Source: an uncultured Sulfitobacter sp.
GTDB taxonomy: Bacteria > Pseudomonadota > Alphaproteobacteria > Rhodobacterales > Rhodobacteraceae
Assembly (NCBI GenBank): GCA_947492925.1
Contig: CANLOQ010000004.1
Coordinates: 62,001-126,000 of the forward strand
Reading direction: 5' to 3'
Length of the DNA: 64,000 bases
Part shown: positions 15,925 through 25,648 of the stretch, in pieces
Layout of the letters: every line of letters begins with the position of its first letter
Position numbering within the stretch: the stretch's first letter is position 1
Program-made: the position numbers and the translations under genes
The notes under the pieces: generated by a model
What the model was told of the DNA's origin: nothing
The model's input: only the letters and a program-made list of their open reading frames with translations
Database searches by the model: none

Positions 15925-17061
15925 ATGATCACCTTGAGAATGGCGGCCGTTGCGGTGTGCATGTCGGCCGGTCTGGCACATGCCAGCGACATCGAACTGC
16001 CCAAGCAATTGTCCTGGACTGCCTATGGCACCGGATCTGCCGGATACAATCAATCAGTCGCCATTGGTGCGGCACTACAGGACGCCACCGGTGTGAACCT
16101 GCGTGTTCTGCCCGGCAAAAATGACGTGTCGCGTACCGAACCGCTGCGTCAGGGGCGTGTGCAATTCTCCGCCACCGGTGTGGGCGGCAGCTTTATGGCG
16201 CAAGAAGGCGTGTTTGATTTCGGGGCCGAAAACTGGGGCCCGCAACCCATCCGCGTGCTGATGGCCAACAATGGCGGCGCGATCAACCTTGCCGTCGGCG
16301 TGGCAGGTGATCTGGGGATTGAAACCTATGCCGATCTCAAGGGCAAGCGCGTGGCATATATCGTTGGCGCGCCCGCGCTGAACGTGAATACCGAAGCCTA
16401 TCTGGCCTATGGCGGCCTGACCTGGGATGACGTGACACGCGTGGATTTCGGCGGTTTCGGCGCAAGCTGGACGGGTCTGATTGAAGGTCAGGTCGACGCG
16501 GCCTTTGCCTCCACCAACTCCGGCAAGGCCTACGAGGCCGAAGCGGGTCCACGCGGCCTGTTCTGGCCCCCGATTGATCCTGCCAACACTGCCGGTATCG
16601 AGGCGATGCAATCCATTGCGCCTTTCTTTACCACCAACAAAGCGCGCGTGGGTGCGACGATTGACGGCACGGACGGCTATCAGGGTGCGGGCTATGCCTA
16701 CCCGGTTCTGACCGCGATGGAAGCCACGGAAACCGATCTGGTCTACAACATGACCAAAGCGATGGTTGAGCTTTTCCCGCAATACGACGGCAAGGCACCG
16801 GGTATCGGTGGCTGGTCGATGGACAAGCAGGACATGCAGTGGGTCGTCCCCTACCACGAGGGTGCGATCAAATATTATAAGGAACAGGGTGTCTGGAACG
16901 ACGAAGCTCAGGCACACAATGACAACCTTGTCGCGCGTCAGGCTGCCCTGCAGTCGGCATGGGAAGCGGTGAAGGCCGAAGGCCCCGACGATTGGGAAGC
17001 CGCCTGGAGCGAGGCCCGCCGCAAGGCGCTGGAGGACGGCGGTTTCGACATCGTTTTCTAA
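15925..17061 (+). CDS. TAXI-family TRAP transporter substrate-binding protein
   Basis: A 378-aa periplasmic protein with a Sec signal peptide (MITLRMAAVAVCMSAGLAHA) and TAXI-type features: WTAYGTGSAGYNQS near the mature N-terminus, LKGKRVAYIVGAPALN and the GLIEGQVDAAFAS segment. TAXI proteins deliver carboxylates such as glutamate or 2-oxoglutarate to a fused permease, but many have unknown ligands. SD GGGAGG is 7 bases before the ATG. It leads an operon with the fused permease, an acyl-CoA ligase and a ThDP enzyme, so the ligand may be an acid that is activated to a CoA thioester. Confidence 0.88.
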   Translation: MITLRMAAVAVCMSAGLAHASDIELPKQLSWTAYGTGSAGYNQSVAIGAALQDATGVNLRVLPGKNDVSRTEPLRQGRVQFSATGVGGSFMAQEGVFDFGAENWGPQPIRVLMANNGGAINLAVGVAGDLGIETYADLKGKRVAYIVGAPALNVNTEAYLAYGGLTWDDVTRVDFGGFGASWTGLIEGQVDAAFASTNSGKAYEAEAGPRGLFWPPIDPANTAGIEAMQSIAPFFTTNKARVGATIDGTDGYQGAGYAYPVLTAMEATETDLVYNMTKAMVELFPQYDGKAPGIGGWSMDKQDMQWVVPYHEGAIKYYKEQGVWNDEAQAHNDNLVARQAALQSAWEAVKAEGPDDWEAAWSEARRKALEDGGFDIVF

Positions 17062-17079
17062 AACCTGAGCCTGAAAACG

Positions 17080-17105
17080 CCCCGGTCCGCCCATGCGGGC
17101 CGGGG
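17080..17105 (+). terminator. Hairpin between substrate-binding protein and permease genes
   Basis: Stem CCCCGG-CCGC / GCGG-CCGGGG with one internal mismatch and a loop of CCAT, followed by TTCTGGTTTTG. Such hairpins after a binding-protein gene typically stabilise its mRNA and partly terminate transcription, giving more binding protein than permease. Confidence 0.65.
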
Positions 17106-17143
17106 TTCTGGTTTTGAACCCCGCTTTGACCGAGGTGCCCCCG

Positions 17144-19132
17144 ATGACAGATCCCAAAACACCCGCCGCCGGCGCAACCGCCGCGATGGCAATGGATGGT
17201 GCAAGCCCCGCAGAACGCTTGGCCGGAACTGCCCGCTGGGTTGTCATTATCGGCACCCTTCTGTCTTTGGTTCTGGTCATCAACCAGCTTTTCAACGCAC
17301 AGCTTTTCGGGATTGTCCTGATCGAAGGTCGCTATCTTTATATCCTTGGCGGCATGTTTCTGGCGTTGTCCTTTCTGATTTTCCAGATGCGTGGCGGCAA
17401 AGGGGGCGTACCTTCGATCCTTGACTGGGTGCTTTTCGCGCTGTCGCTTGGATGCACCGGCTATCTTTCGCAGACTGCCCAGACAAACCTCTCACAGGGC
17501 TGGGAATATGCAGCGCCGCAGACCGCGCAATATGTTTCGGTCGTTTTCTTCTTTCTGATTCTTGAGGCGACACGCCGTGCAGGCGGGCTGGTGCTGTTCC
17601 TTATTGTCACGCTTTTTGCATTCTACCCCACCTTTGCAGGTCAGGTGCCTGACCCCTTCTCTGGCTTCCAGAGCACATTCATGCAGACGGTGCCCTATCA
17701 CATCTATTCTGCCGAAAGTTCGTTTGGCATCCCGATGAAAGCCTTCGGTGGCGTCGTCATCGGCTTCATCCTGTTCGGGGCCGTGTTGCAGCGTACCGGC
17801 GGCGGGCAGTTCTTCAATGATCTGGCGCTTGGCATGGTGGGCGGCTACCGGGGCGGCGCGGCGAAAGTTTCGATCTTTGCCAGCGGCTTCATGGGCTCAA
17901 TGTCTGGATCGGTCATCTCGAACGTGCTGACAACCGGTGCCGTGTCGATCCCCGCCATGCGCAAGACGGGATTTTCGCCCAAGACTGCCGCCGCAACCGA
18001 AGCCTGCGCCTCAACCGGCGGCGTGCTGATGCCGCCCATCATGGGGGCCACGGCCTTTATCATGGCGTCCTTCCTGTCGCGTCCTTACGTTGAAATCGCT
18101 TTGGCCGCCGCCATCCCCAGCATCCTCTATTACTGGTCGCTCTTTGCGCAGATCGACGCATATTCTGCTCGTCGCGGCCTGCGCGGGTTGCCCAAGCCGG
18201 ACCTGCCCGTCCTGCGCGCCGTGATGAAGGAGGGCTGGCCCTATATCTTCGTCTTCGCGCTGCTGCTGTATATGATGATCGGCCTGCGGCAGGAATCCTC
18301 CGCGCCTTTTTATTCGGTTCTGCTGCTGCTTGCGGTGAACCAGTTCCGCGCCCGCTACCGCCTGAACTGGGAGCGGTTGGGCAATATGATCGTGGGTGTC
18401 GGCATGGGGTTGGCCGAACTGACGGCAATTCTACTGGGCGTTGGACTGATTGTCGGCTCATTCTCTGCCACAGGGCTGGCGGGTACATTGGTCAACGAAC
18501 TGGTGTTCATGGCCGGCGATAACACGCTGGTGCTGCTGTTGATGGGTGCACTGACCGCATTTATCTTCGGCATGGGGATGACAGTGACGGCCTGCTACAT
18601 CTTCCTTGCCGTGGTACTGGCCCCTGCGCTGGAAACTGCTGGTCTGAACCAGCTCGCCGTGCATCTGTTCATCCTATATTGGGGCATGGTCAGCTTTATC
18701 ACGCCGCCGGTTGCGCTGGGTGCTTTCGCCGCCTCGACGATGGCGGGGTCCAACCCGATTGCGACGGGGTTCGAGGCGATGCGCCTGGGCGGTGTGATTT
18801 ATATTGCGCCATTCCTTTTCGTGCTGAACCCCGCGCTGGTCGGTCAGGCCCCCGGTTGGGAGGTCGCGGTGGCGCTCACCTGCGCGATGATTGGTGTGGC
18901 AATGATCTCGTCGGCGCTGCAAGGCTACATCAGCCTTGTCGGGCCGCTGACAGGTGCGCTGGGTCTTCCGTTGAGGGTGCTGTTGTTCTTTGGCGGTCTG
19001 CTGATCGCCAAACCCAAAACCGAGCTTCTTGACCTCAGCTATGGCGCGTCATTCCTGATTGGTGCCGCGCTTTGTGCGCTGCCAATACTCATTGCGTGGC
19101 GGGCCAAAGCGGCTGAGCCGACCCCCGCCTGA
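17144..19132 (+). CDS. TRAP transporter fused permease (4TM-12TM) of the TAXI system
   Basis: A 662-aa integral membrane protein. It contains an N-terminal four-helix (DctQ-like) part and a DctM-like part with the conserved FGGVVIGFILFGAVLQRTGGGQFF region, GSMSGSVISNVLTTGAVSIPAM, GGVLMPPIMGATAFIMASFL and FGMGMTVTACYI. This matches the fused permeases that always pair with TAXI binding proteins. They use a sodium gradient rather than ATP. The ATG at 17144 has GAGG upstream; an in-frame ATG at 17093 lies inside the preceding hairpin and is unlikely. A CoA-ligase gene starts 10 bases after the stop. Confidence 0.92.
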   Translation: MTDPKTPAAGATAAMAMDGASPAERLAGTARWVVIIGTLLSLVLVINQLFNAQLFGIVLIEGRYLYILGGMFLALSFLIFQMRGGKGGVPSILDWVLFALSLGCTGYLSQTAQTNLSQGWEYAAPQTAQYVSVVFFFLILEATRRAGGLVLFLIVTLFAFYPTFAGQVPDPFSGFQSTFMQTVPYHIYSAESSFGIPMKAFGGVVIGFILFGAVLQRTGGGQFFNDLALGMVGGYRGGAAKVSIFASGFMGSMSGSVISNVLTTGAVSIPAMRKTGFSPKTAAATEACASTGGVLMPPIMGATAFIMASFLSRPYVEIALAAAIPSILYYWSLFAQIDAYSARRGLRGLPKPDLPVLRAVMKEGWPYIFVFALLLYMMIGLRQESSAPFYSVLLLLAVNQFRARYRLNWERLGNMIVGVGMGLAELTAILLGVGLIVGSFSATGLAGTLVNELVFMAGDNTLVLLLMGALTAFIFGMGMTVTACYIFLAVVLAPALETAGLNQLAVHLFILYWGMVSFITPPVALGAFAASTMAGSNPIATGFEAMRLGGVIYIAPFLFVLNPALVGQAPGWEVAVALTCAMIGVAMISSALQGYISLVGPLTGALGLPLRVLLFFGGLLIAKPKTELLDLSYGASFLIGAALCALPILIAWRAKAAEPTPA

Positions 19133-19142
19133 GGCTGCCGCG

Positions 19143-20720
19143 ATGCTCAATATCGACCCGCCTATCGCACAGGAATACCTGACCGAAACCATCGTAGAGC
19201 GTGTTCGCGCCAATGCCGCCGCTCATTCTGAAAGGCTTGCGCTGGTGTGCGGCGAAGACCGCGTGAACTGGGGCGCCTTTGATCAAGGCCTGAACCGTGT
19301 GGCCAACCTTTTGTTGGGTCTGGGTTTGAAGAAGGGCGAGAACGTCGCCATCCTGTCGGCCAATTCCATTCCCTACGCCACCCTTTTCATGGGCATTCTG
19401 CGCGCTGGTGGTTGCGTGACACCGCTGTCCTCAATGGCGTCACCGCCAGCGCTGGAAAAGATGCTGAAAGACAGCACGCCCCGCGCAATCTTTGTGGCGG
19501 AACAATACCGCGATCTGGTGGACGGGTTTGTGCAGGATCTGCCCTTGCACCGCTTCGCCATCGACTTTGAGGATGCGGGGTTCCGCCCTTACGCGGATGC
19601 GCTGGCGGGTGCGGCCACCACTGATCCACTTATCGACATCGACATGTCCGATCCGTTCAACCTGATCTATTCCTCTGGCACCACCGGCACGCCCAAAGGA
19701 ATCGTGCAGAACCACGCCATGCGGGCCGCCCAAATGGAGCGTGTATCGCCCAACGGATACGACGATGACGCGCGCACGCTGATCTCGACGCCGCTTTACT
19801 CCAACACCACCATTGTGTCCTTTGTGCCCACGCTCTTTGGCGGATCAACCGTGCATTTGATGCCGAAGTTCGACGCACGGCAGTATCTTGAGATCGTCGA
19901 GGCAGAGCGGATCACCCACACGATGCTGGTGCCCGTGCAATACAAACGCATCATGGATGTGCGCGATTTCGACAAATTCGATCTCTCATCCATGCGTGTC
20001 AAATTTTCAACCTCCGCCCCCTTGCGGGCCGATGTGAAGGCCGACGTACTGGCCCGCTTTCCCGGCAAGCTGATCGAATACTACGGCCTGACCGAGGGGG
20101 GCGGCGTGACCGTGCTGGTGGCCGATGAAAACCCAACCAAGCTGCACACCGTGGGCAAAGTGGCCCCCGGCAATGACATCCGCCTGATCGACGCGGAGGG
20201 CAACGAAGTGCCGCTGGGCGAAGTGGGCGAGATTTGTGGGCGCGGTCCCACCATGATGGCGGGGTACTATGGCCGCGATGATCTGACGGCGGAATACATC
20301 TGGCGCAATGACGTGGGCGAAGTTTACTTTCGCTCGGGCGATATGGGCCAGTTTGACGAGGACGGGTTTCTGGTGCTGTCGGACCGCAAGAAGGACATGA
20401 TCATTTCCGGTGGCCTCAACATATACGCCAACGATCTGGAACTGGTCCTGCTGGCCGACCCGGATGTCACCGACGCTGCCGTGATCGGCGTTCCGTCGGA
20501 AGCTTGGGGCGAGACACCACTGGGGTTGGTCGTATTGCGCGACGCGGCCAGTGCGAAGCCCGACGAAATCCGCGACCGCGCCAACGCCACGTTGGGAAAG
20601 AGCCAGCGTTTGTCTGGCGTCGAGATACGCGACAGTCTGCCCCGCAGCACCATTGGCAAAATCCTCAAGAAAGACCTGCGCGCGCCCTACTGGGCTAGTG
20701 AAACGGAGACCACGACATGA
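19143..20720 (+). CDS. Acyl-CoA synthetase (ANL/AMP-dependent ligase)
   Basis: A 525-aa adenylating enzyme. The P-loop is YSSGTTGTPKG, the aromatic/ATP motif is YYGLTEGGG, the hinge and ribose-binding region is SGDMGQFDEDGFLVLSDRKKDMIISGG, and the catalytic Lys is in STIGKILKKDLR. It forms an acyl-AMP and then an acyl-CoA. The substrate is probably the acid brought in by the TAXI transporter encoded just upstream. Its stop overlaps the ATG of the next gene (ATGA), so it is coupled to the ThDP enzyme. Medium-chain, aromatic or 2-hydroxy acids are all possible. Confidence 0.88.
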   Translation: MLNIDPPIAQEYLTETIVERVRANAAAHSERLALVCGEDRVNWGAFDQGLNRVANLLLGLGLKKGENVAILSANSIPYATLFMGILRAGGCVTPLSSMASPPALEKMLKDSTPRAIFVAEQYRDLVDGFVQDLPLHRFAIDFEDAGFRPYADALAGAATTDPLIDIDMSDPFNLIYSSGTTGTPKGIVQNHAMRAAQMERVSPNGYDDDARTLISTPLYSNTTIVSFVPTLFGGSTVHLMPKFDARQYLEIVEAERITHTMLVPVQYKRIMDVRDFDKFDLSSMRVKFSTSAPLRADVKADVLARFPGKLIEYYGLTEGGGVTVLVADENPTKLHTVGKVAPGNDIRLIDAEGNEVPLGEVGEICGRGPTMMAGYYGRDDLTAEYIWRNDVGEVYFRSGDMGQFDEDGFLVLSDRKKDMIISGGLNIYANDLELVLLADPDVTDAAVIGVPSEAWGETPLGLVVLRDAASAKPDEIRDRANATLGKSQRLSGVEIRDSLPRSTIGKILKKDLRAPYWASETETTT

Positions 20721-22279
20721 AAGATGCCCCCAAGATGAACGGCGCTGAAAGCCTTGTGCAGACGCTTATCGACAGCGGCGTTGACGTCTGTTTTACCAAC
20801 CCAGGCACGTCTGAAATGCACTTTGTCGCGGCCCTTGACCACATTCCCGGCATGCGGTCGATCCTTGCGCTGCAAGAGGGTGTGGCGACGGGGGCGGCGG
20901 ACGGATATTGGCGCATGGCGGGCAAACCAGCATCGACCCTGCTGCATCTGGGCCCGGGGCTGGCGAACGGGCTATCCAATCTGCACAACGCGAAAAAAGC
21001 GGGATCGGCCGTGGTCAATATTATCGGGGAACACGCGGAAAGCCACATCGCGCTGGACGCCCCGCTGACCTCCGACATCGAAGGCATCGCACGGCCCGTG
21101 TCCCATTGGGTCCGCACATCCGGCAGCGCCGAGGCTGTCGGCAAAGATGCGGCAGAGGCGGTGCAGGCGTCTATGGTAAGCCCCGGGCAGATCGCCTCAC
21201 TGATCTTGCCCAGCGATACCGCTTGGAATGAAGGGGGTACAGTGCATGCGGCGTTGCCCCAACCAGAACCCGAGCGTTTTGACGAAAGCGTGCTGGACGG
21301 CGCGGCGGAGGCTCTGATTGGCCCGGACTCCCTGCTGCTTTTGGGCGGTGGTGCTCTTACCGAAGAGAACTTGCGCAAGGCAGGGCAGATATCAGCCAAA
21401 ACCGGATGCACGCTGCTGTCGGAATGGTCAAACGCGCGGCTTGAGCGTGGCGCGGGACGTGTTTTTGTCGGCAAGGTGCCCTACCCGATTGACGCTGCCC
21501 TCAAGGTGCTGGAGCCTTTCAAACGTATCGTTCTCATCGGTGCCCGCGCGCCCATCGGGTTCTTTGCATACCCCGGCAAGCCTGCGGAGCTGACCCGACC
21601 CGATGCTGAAATCCTGACACTAGCCAGTGCCGCCGCCGATCTGGGTTCCGCGCTGGACGCGCTGGTGCGTGCCACCGATGCCAGTGGCACCGCCCCCGCG
21701 CACGTAGCCGACGCAGCCCTGCCGGACCGCCCGGACGGCCCGATCACGCGTGACAGTCTGGCCGCACTGATCGCCCGCGCTATCCCTGAAAACGCGATTA
21801 TCGTTGACGAATCTGTCACTACGGGCCGTGCGTTTTTCCCAGTCACCAAAGGGGCCGCGCCACATACGTGGCTGAACAACTGCGGTGGCTCCATCGGCTA
21901 TGGCCTGCCCGCCGCAATAGGGGCTGCCGTGGCCTGCCCTGACCGCAAGGTGATGACACTGACCGGCGACGGATCAGCGATGTACACGGTGCAGGCGCTG
22001 TGGACGATGGCGCGCGAGGCGCTCGACATCACGGTGCTGATCTTTGCCAACCAAAGCTACCAGATCCTGCGCGGTGAGCTGACCAATGTGGGTGTTCAAA
22101 ACCCCGGACCGCGTGCGATTGATATGCTCTCACTGGACCGCCCTACGCTGGATTGGGTGCAGATGGCACAGTCAATGGGGGTCGCGGCAAGCCGCGTCAC
22201 CGACTGCGATGGATTGGAAGCGGCGATGGATGAAGGGCTAGCAAAGCCCGGGCCTGTGCTGATCGAAGTCGCACTTTAG
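20717..22279 (+). CDS. Thiamine diphosphate-dependent enzyme, acetolactate synthase large-subunit-like
   Basis: A 520-aa ThDP enzyme in the three-domain PP-middle-PYR order of acetolactate synthase, benzoylformate decarboxylase and 2-hydroxyacyl-CoA lyase. The catalytic Glu is in ALQEGVATGAADGYWR, and the ThDP motif is GDGSAMYTVQALWTMAREALDITVLIFANQ. It is annotated as acetolactate synthase in many genomes, but it has no small subunit here and sits after a CoA ligase. A decarboxylase or a lyase acting on a 2-oxo or 2-hydroxyacyl-CoA substrate fits better than branched-chain biosynthesis. The stop overlaps the stop of the convergent molybdoenzyme gene. Confidence 0.8.
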   Translation: MKDAPKMNGAESLVQTLIDSGVDVCFTNPGTSEMHFVAALDHIPGMRSILALQEGVATGAADGYWRMAGKPASTLLHLGPGLANGLSNLHNAKKAGSAVVNIIGEHAESHIALDAPLTSDIEGIARPVSHWVRTSGSAEAVGKDAAEAVQASMVSPGQIASLILPSDTAWNEGGTVHAALPQPEPERFDESVLDGAAEALIGPDSLLLLGGGALTEENLRKAGQISAKTGCTLLSEWSNARLERGAGRVFVGKVPYPIDAALKVLEPFKRIVLIGARAPIGFFAYPGKPAELTRPDAEILTLASAAADLGSALDALVRATDASGTAPAHVADAALPDRPDGPITRDSLAALIARAIPENAIIVDESVTTGRAFFPVTKGAAPHTWLNNCGGSIGYGLPAAIGAAVACPDRKVMTLTGDGSAMYTVQALWTMAREALDITVLIFANQSYQILRGELTNVGVQNPGPRAIDMLSLDRPTLDWVQMAQSMGVAASRVTDCDGLEAAMDEGLAKPGPVLIEVAL

Positions 22280-24531
22280 ACAGGCGCATCCGTCGCGGAG
22301 ACCCAGACCAGACAGGAATGAGCAATCGGCCCCTGTGCCAGTTGCGAAGTGCCCTTGTCCAGCGTCAGCACATTCGGATTGCCTCGCTTGCAAAGCTCAC
22401 CCTCTTCATCCAGCCACGCGCCCGTGGAAATCTGGACCACGCCCTGCCTGATCTCATCGCTGGTCCGCACTTCGGCCATACAGGCGCCCCGCGTATTGTG
22501 CAGTGTCACGATCTGGCCTTCCGTCAACCCGCGCGCCGCCGCGTCTTTGGGATGCAGCATCACCCGTTCCACCCCCTTGGGCCGGTCCGCCGTGCTGACC
22601 GCACCGTGATCCAACTGACTGTGCAGCTTGTTGCGCGGCTGGTTTGAAATCATATGCAGCGCATCGGGTGCAGCACGCCCCAGCCACTCCGCAGGCTCCA
22701 GCCAGACCGGGTGACCGGGACAATCATCATAGCCAAAGCCCGCAATCGTCTTTGAGAATATCTCGATCCTGCCGCTGGGGGTGGCCAACGGATTGGCAAC
22801 AGGATCAGCACGAAAGGCCGACATCATCACTGTCTGGTCCTCAGGCGCTGGTACCTTGGTCCATCCGTCGCGCTGAAAGCTCTCCCAATCGGGCAATTCT
22901 ACGCCAGCGCGCGCCGCCTGCTGACGCGAGATATCCCACATCCAGCGCTGCCATTCCTCGGGGGAGCGCCCTTCGGTAAAGGCGTCTTCCACGCCCATAC
23001 GGACCGCGATCCCTTTGAAAATCTCGTGGTCGTCGCGGGCCTGTCCCACCGGCGGAATGGCCCTGTCCATCACCACCTGATAAGGATCCTTGGACGTCAG
23101 CGCGATATCGTTGCGCTCAAGCGGTGTGGTGCAGGGCAACACGATGTCGGCGTGGCGGGCCAGCGCGTTCCAGCACCATTCGTTTGCGATAATCGTCTCT
23201 GGTCTGGCCCATGCCCGCCGCATGCGGTTCAGGTCCTGATGGTGGTGAAACGGATTTCCCCCCGCCCACCAGACCAGCCGGATATCGGGATAGGTATAGG
23301 TCTTGCCATCATATTCAAAAGACGCGCCGGGGTTTTCAAGCATATCGCTGACGCGGGCCACAGGAATGAAATCAGGCACCGGGTTCTGCCCTTGGGGGAA
23401 CGCGGCATAGTCAACCTCGCGCCGGTTCAAGCCGACATTATTCATCGCGGAATAGCCAAAGCCCAGCCCCGTGCCGGGCAGCCCCATCTGCCCTAGCATC
23501 GCGGCCAGCGCGATAGCGGCCCAGAAGGGTTGTTCCCCGTGGTCCTGACGGGTGAGCGCCCATGCGACCGAAATCATCGTGCGGCTGTGGGCGATGCGGT
23601 GGGCCAGATCGCGTATGTCCTTCGTTGGCAGGTCACAGATCCCTGCGGCCCATTCGGCGGTCTTGGGCGTGCCGTCCGCCTTGCCCGTCAGATAGTCAGC
23701 AAAGCGGTCAAAGCCCTCGGTATAGCAATCGAGAAACGCTTGATCCTGCCAGCCTTCGCTCAGGATTGTTCCGGCCAGCCCTAGCATCAGGGCCGCATCC
23801 GTGCTGGGGCGCGGTGCCAGCCATTGCGCATGCACTTTTTCCATCACATCGGACCGCAACGGCGATATGTTTACAAATTGCACACCCGCAGCATGGGCCG
23901 TCTGCACCCCCGCCTTTTGCACATGCGCGCCCAGCCCGCCCTGTGAAATCTGGCCGTTCTTCAACGGCACACCACCAAAGGCGACAAACAGATCACATTC
24001 GCTGGCAATCGTTTCCCAACTGCTGGTGGTATCCAAATGGCCGCGAAACGTGCCCAGAACATGCGGCACGACAACCTCGGCCGCCGCAAAGGAATAAGTG
24101 TTTTTTGAACTGGTGAACCCGCCGATACAATTGAGAAACCGCTTTAGCTGGCTTTGGGCGTGGTGAAAGCGTCCCGCGCTGGCCCAACCGTAGGAACCGG
24201 CATAGATCGCCTGATTGCCGTGTTGCTGCCGCACGCGCGTGAGTTCTTCCGTGACAAGCTGGTTGGCTTTCTCCCAGCTGACCTCGACAAACCCATCGGA
24301 TCCGCGCCTGTGGCTGTCTGTTCCGGGTCCGTGCTCCAGCCAGCTTTTGCGCACCATTGGGGCGGTAATGCGCGCGGGGCCCTCAAGCACATCCACGATA
24401 CCGGGGCCGATGGGCGAAGGGTCCGGGTCCTCGGAAAAATCGCGCAAGGCCGTGACCCGACCATCCGCAACGTCCACATGATAGGTGCCCCAGTGGGTGG
24501 ATGTCAGCAGCGCACGATCTGTAGGTGACAT
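22276..24531 (-). CDS. Cytoplasmic molybdopterin S/N-oxide reductase (BisC/TorA-like, DMSO reductase family)
   Basis: A 751-aa single-subunit enzyme of the DMSO reductase family. It starts directly with the bis-MGD domain (LTSTHWGTYHV), lacks an N-terminal Cys motif for an Fe-S cluster and has no Tat signal, so it is cytoplasmic like biotin sulfoxide reductase BisC. The serine that ligates Mo is in YGWASAG (Ser118). Later blocks (AWALTRQDHGEQ, GLGFGYSAMNNVG, NEWCWNALARHADIVLPCTT) are typical. It reduces S- or N-oxides such as biotin or methionine sulfoxide or TMAO. SD GGAG 8 bases before ATG. It is divergent from a LysR gene that may control it. Confidence 0.85.
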   Translation of the reverse strand: MSPTDRALLTSTHWGTYHVDVADGRVTALRDFSEDPDPSPIGPGIVDVLEGPARITAPMVRKSWLEHGPGTDSHRRGSDGFVEVSWEKANQLVTEELTRVRQQHGNQAIYAGSYGWASAGRFHHAQSQLKRFLNCIGGFTSSKNTYSFAAAEVVVPHVLGTFRGHLDTTSSWETIASECDLFVAFGGVPLKNGQISQGGLGAHVQKAGVQTAHAAGVQFVNISPLRSDVMEKVHAQWLAPRPSTDAALMLGLAGTILSEGWQDQAFLDCYTEGFDRFADYLTGKADGTPKTAEWAAGICDLPTKDIRDLAHRIAHSRTMISVAWALTRQDHGEQPFWAAIALAAMLGQMGLPGTGLGFGYSAMNNVGLNRREVDYAAFPQGQNPVPDFIPVARVSDMLENPGASFEYDGKTYTYPDIRLVWWAGGNPFHHHQDLNRMRRAWARPETIIANEWCWNALARHADIVLPCTTPLERNDIALTSKDPYQVVMDRAIPPVGQARDDHEIFKGIAVRMGVEDAFTEGRSPEEWQRWMWDISRQQAARAGVELPDWESFQRDGWTKVPAPEDQTVMMSAFRADPVANPLATPSGRIEIFSKTIAGFGYDDCPGHPVWLEPAEWLGRAAPDALHMISNQPRNKLHSQLDHGAVSTADRPKGVERVMLHPKDAAARGLTEGQIVTLHNTRGACMAEVRTSDEIRQGVVQISTGAWLDEEGELCKRGNPNVLTLDKGTSQLAQGPIAHSCLVWVSATDAPV

Positions 24532-24675
24532 GGGACGGCTCCTGTGGGTTGAGGTTTGGTTTGACGAGCAGAGTAACCGCTGTCAACGCCGGGCGTCCAT
24601 GCTCCGTTTGGCGCGTCTAGTGATCTGCATTCTTTATCAATTGCCAGCCAAATCCTGCGCTTCTATTGATAGGGA

Positions 24676-25554
24676 ATGACTTTTGATCAGATCCGCACGT
24701 TTCTATGGGTCGCCCGCTTGGGGGGATTTCGCAAAGCCTCCGCCCGGCTCAACCTGTCGCAGCCCGCAGTGTCCACCCGCATTTCCAATCTGGAACAAGA
24801 ACTGCGGGTTCAGCTTTTTGAACGTGGCCCGGGCAATCTGGTGCTGACAAAGCATGGCACACTTCTGCTTTCCTATGCCGAACAGATGCTTTTTGTGGAG
24901 GAGGAGATCAAGCAACGCGTTGCAGACCCATCCGAGACGGAGGGTTTGTTTCGAATTGGTGCCTCGGAGACGATTGCGCAGGCGTGGCTGCCTGCGTTTC
25001 TCAAGGCATTCAGCGATCAATATCCCCGCGTGAACGTCGATCTGACTGTCGATATCTCACTCAACCTGCGCACGGCATTGCTGGAGCGGCGGCTGGATCT
25101 GGCGCTGTTGATGGGGCCGGTGTCAGAATATTCGGTCGAGAACGTGCCGTTGCCAAGTTTTGATCTGCATTGGTATCGTTCGGCCACACACACCCAGACG
25201 GACCTGACCAAAATCCCCGTCATCTCTTACGCCAGCCAGACCCGACCATACCGCGAGCTGATGTCAGAACTGACGCGCAAGATCGGCCCGAAAGTGCGCG
25301 TGTTTTCCTCTGCCTCACTTTCTGCATCACTAAAGATGATCGCGGCGGGAATCGCCGTCGGGCCGTATCCGCGCGCGCTGGCAAATGAATATCTGGCCTC
25401 TGGTCAAATCGTGGAGTTCGACGCGGGGCTTGTCACGCAGCCGTTGGAGTTTACGGCCTCCTATCTTTCTGAACCTCGCAGCTTTCTTGTTGAAAACAGC
25501 GCAAAGATTGCCAGACAAATGGCCGAAGACTGGGACCTTGTGCATCCAAGCTAG
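24676..25554 (+). CDS. LysR family transcriptional regulator
   Basis: A 292-aa LysR regulator. The N-terminal winged helix-turn-helix is TFLWVARLGGFRKASARLNLSQPAVSTRISNLE (described by residues 7-39), and the rest is a periplasmic-binding-like effector domain with a short spacer. It is divergent from the molybdoenzyme gene across 144 bases; LysR regulators typically act on their divergent neighbour, so an oxidised S/N compound or the TAXI ligand could be the coinducer. The same orientation is followed by the DUF1445-TRAP operon 94 bases later, which is an alternative target. Confidence 0.9.
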   Translation: MTFDQIRTFLWVARLGGFRKASARLNLSQPAVSTRISNLEQELRVQLFERGPGNLVLTKHGTLLLSYAEQMLFVEEEIKQRVADPSETEGLFRIGASETIAQAWLPAFLKAFSDQYPRVNVDLTVDISLNLRTALLERRLDLALLMGPVSEYSVENVPLPSFDLHWYRSATHTQTDLTKIPVISYASQTRPYRELMSELTRKIGPKVRVFSSASLSASLKMIAAGIAVGPYPRALANEYLASGQIVEFDAGLVTQPLEFTASYLSEPRSFLVENSAKIARQMAEDWDLVHPS

Positions 25555-25648
25555 TTCCACAAATTCTATCATGGCTGATCAATAATGATAATTTGATTAG
25601 ATTAGCTGTCCCGTGTGATGCTTTGGCAAAGCTGCGGGGGCATCAATC

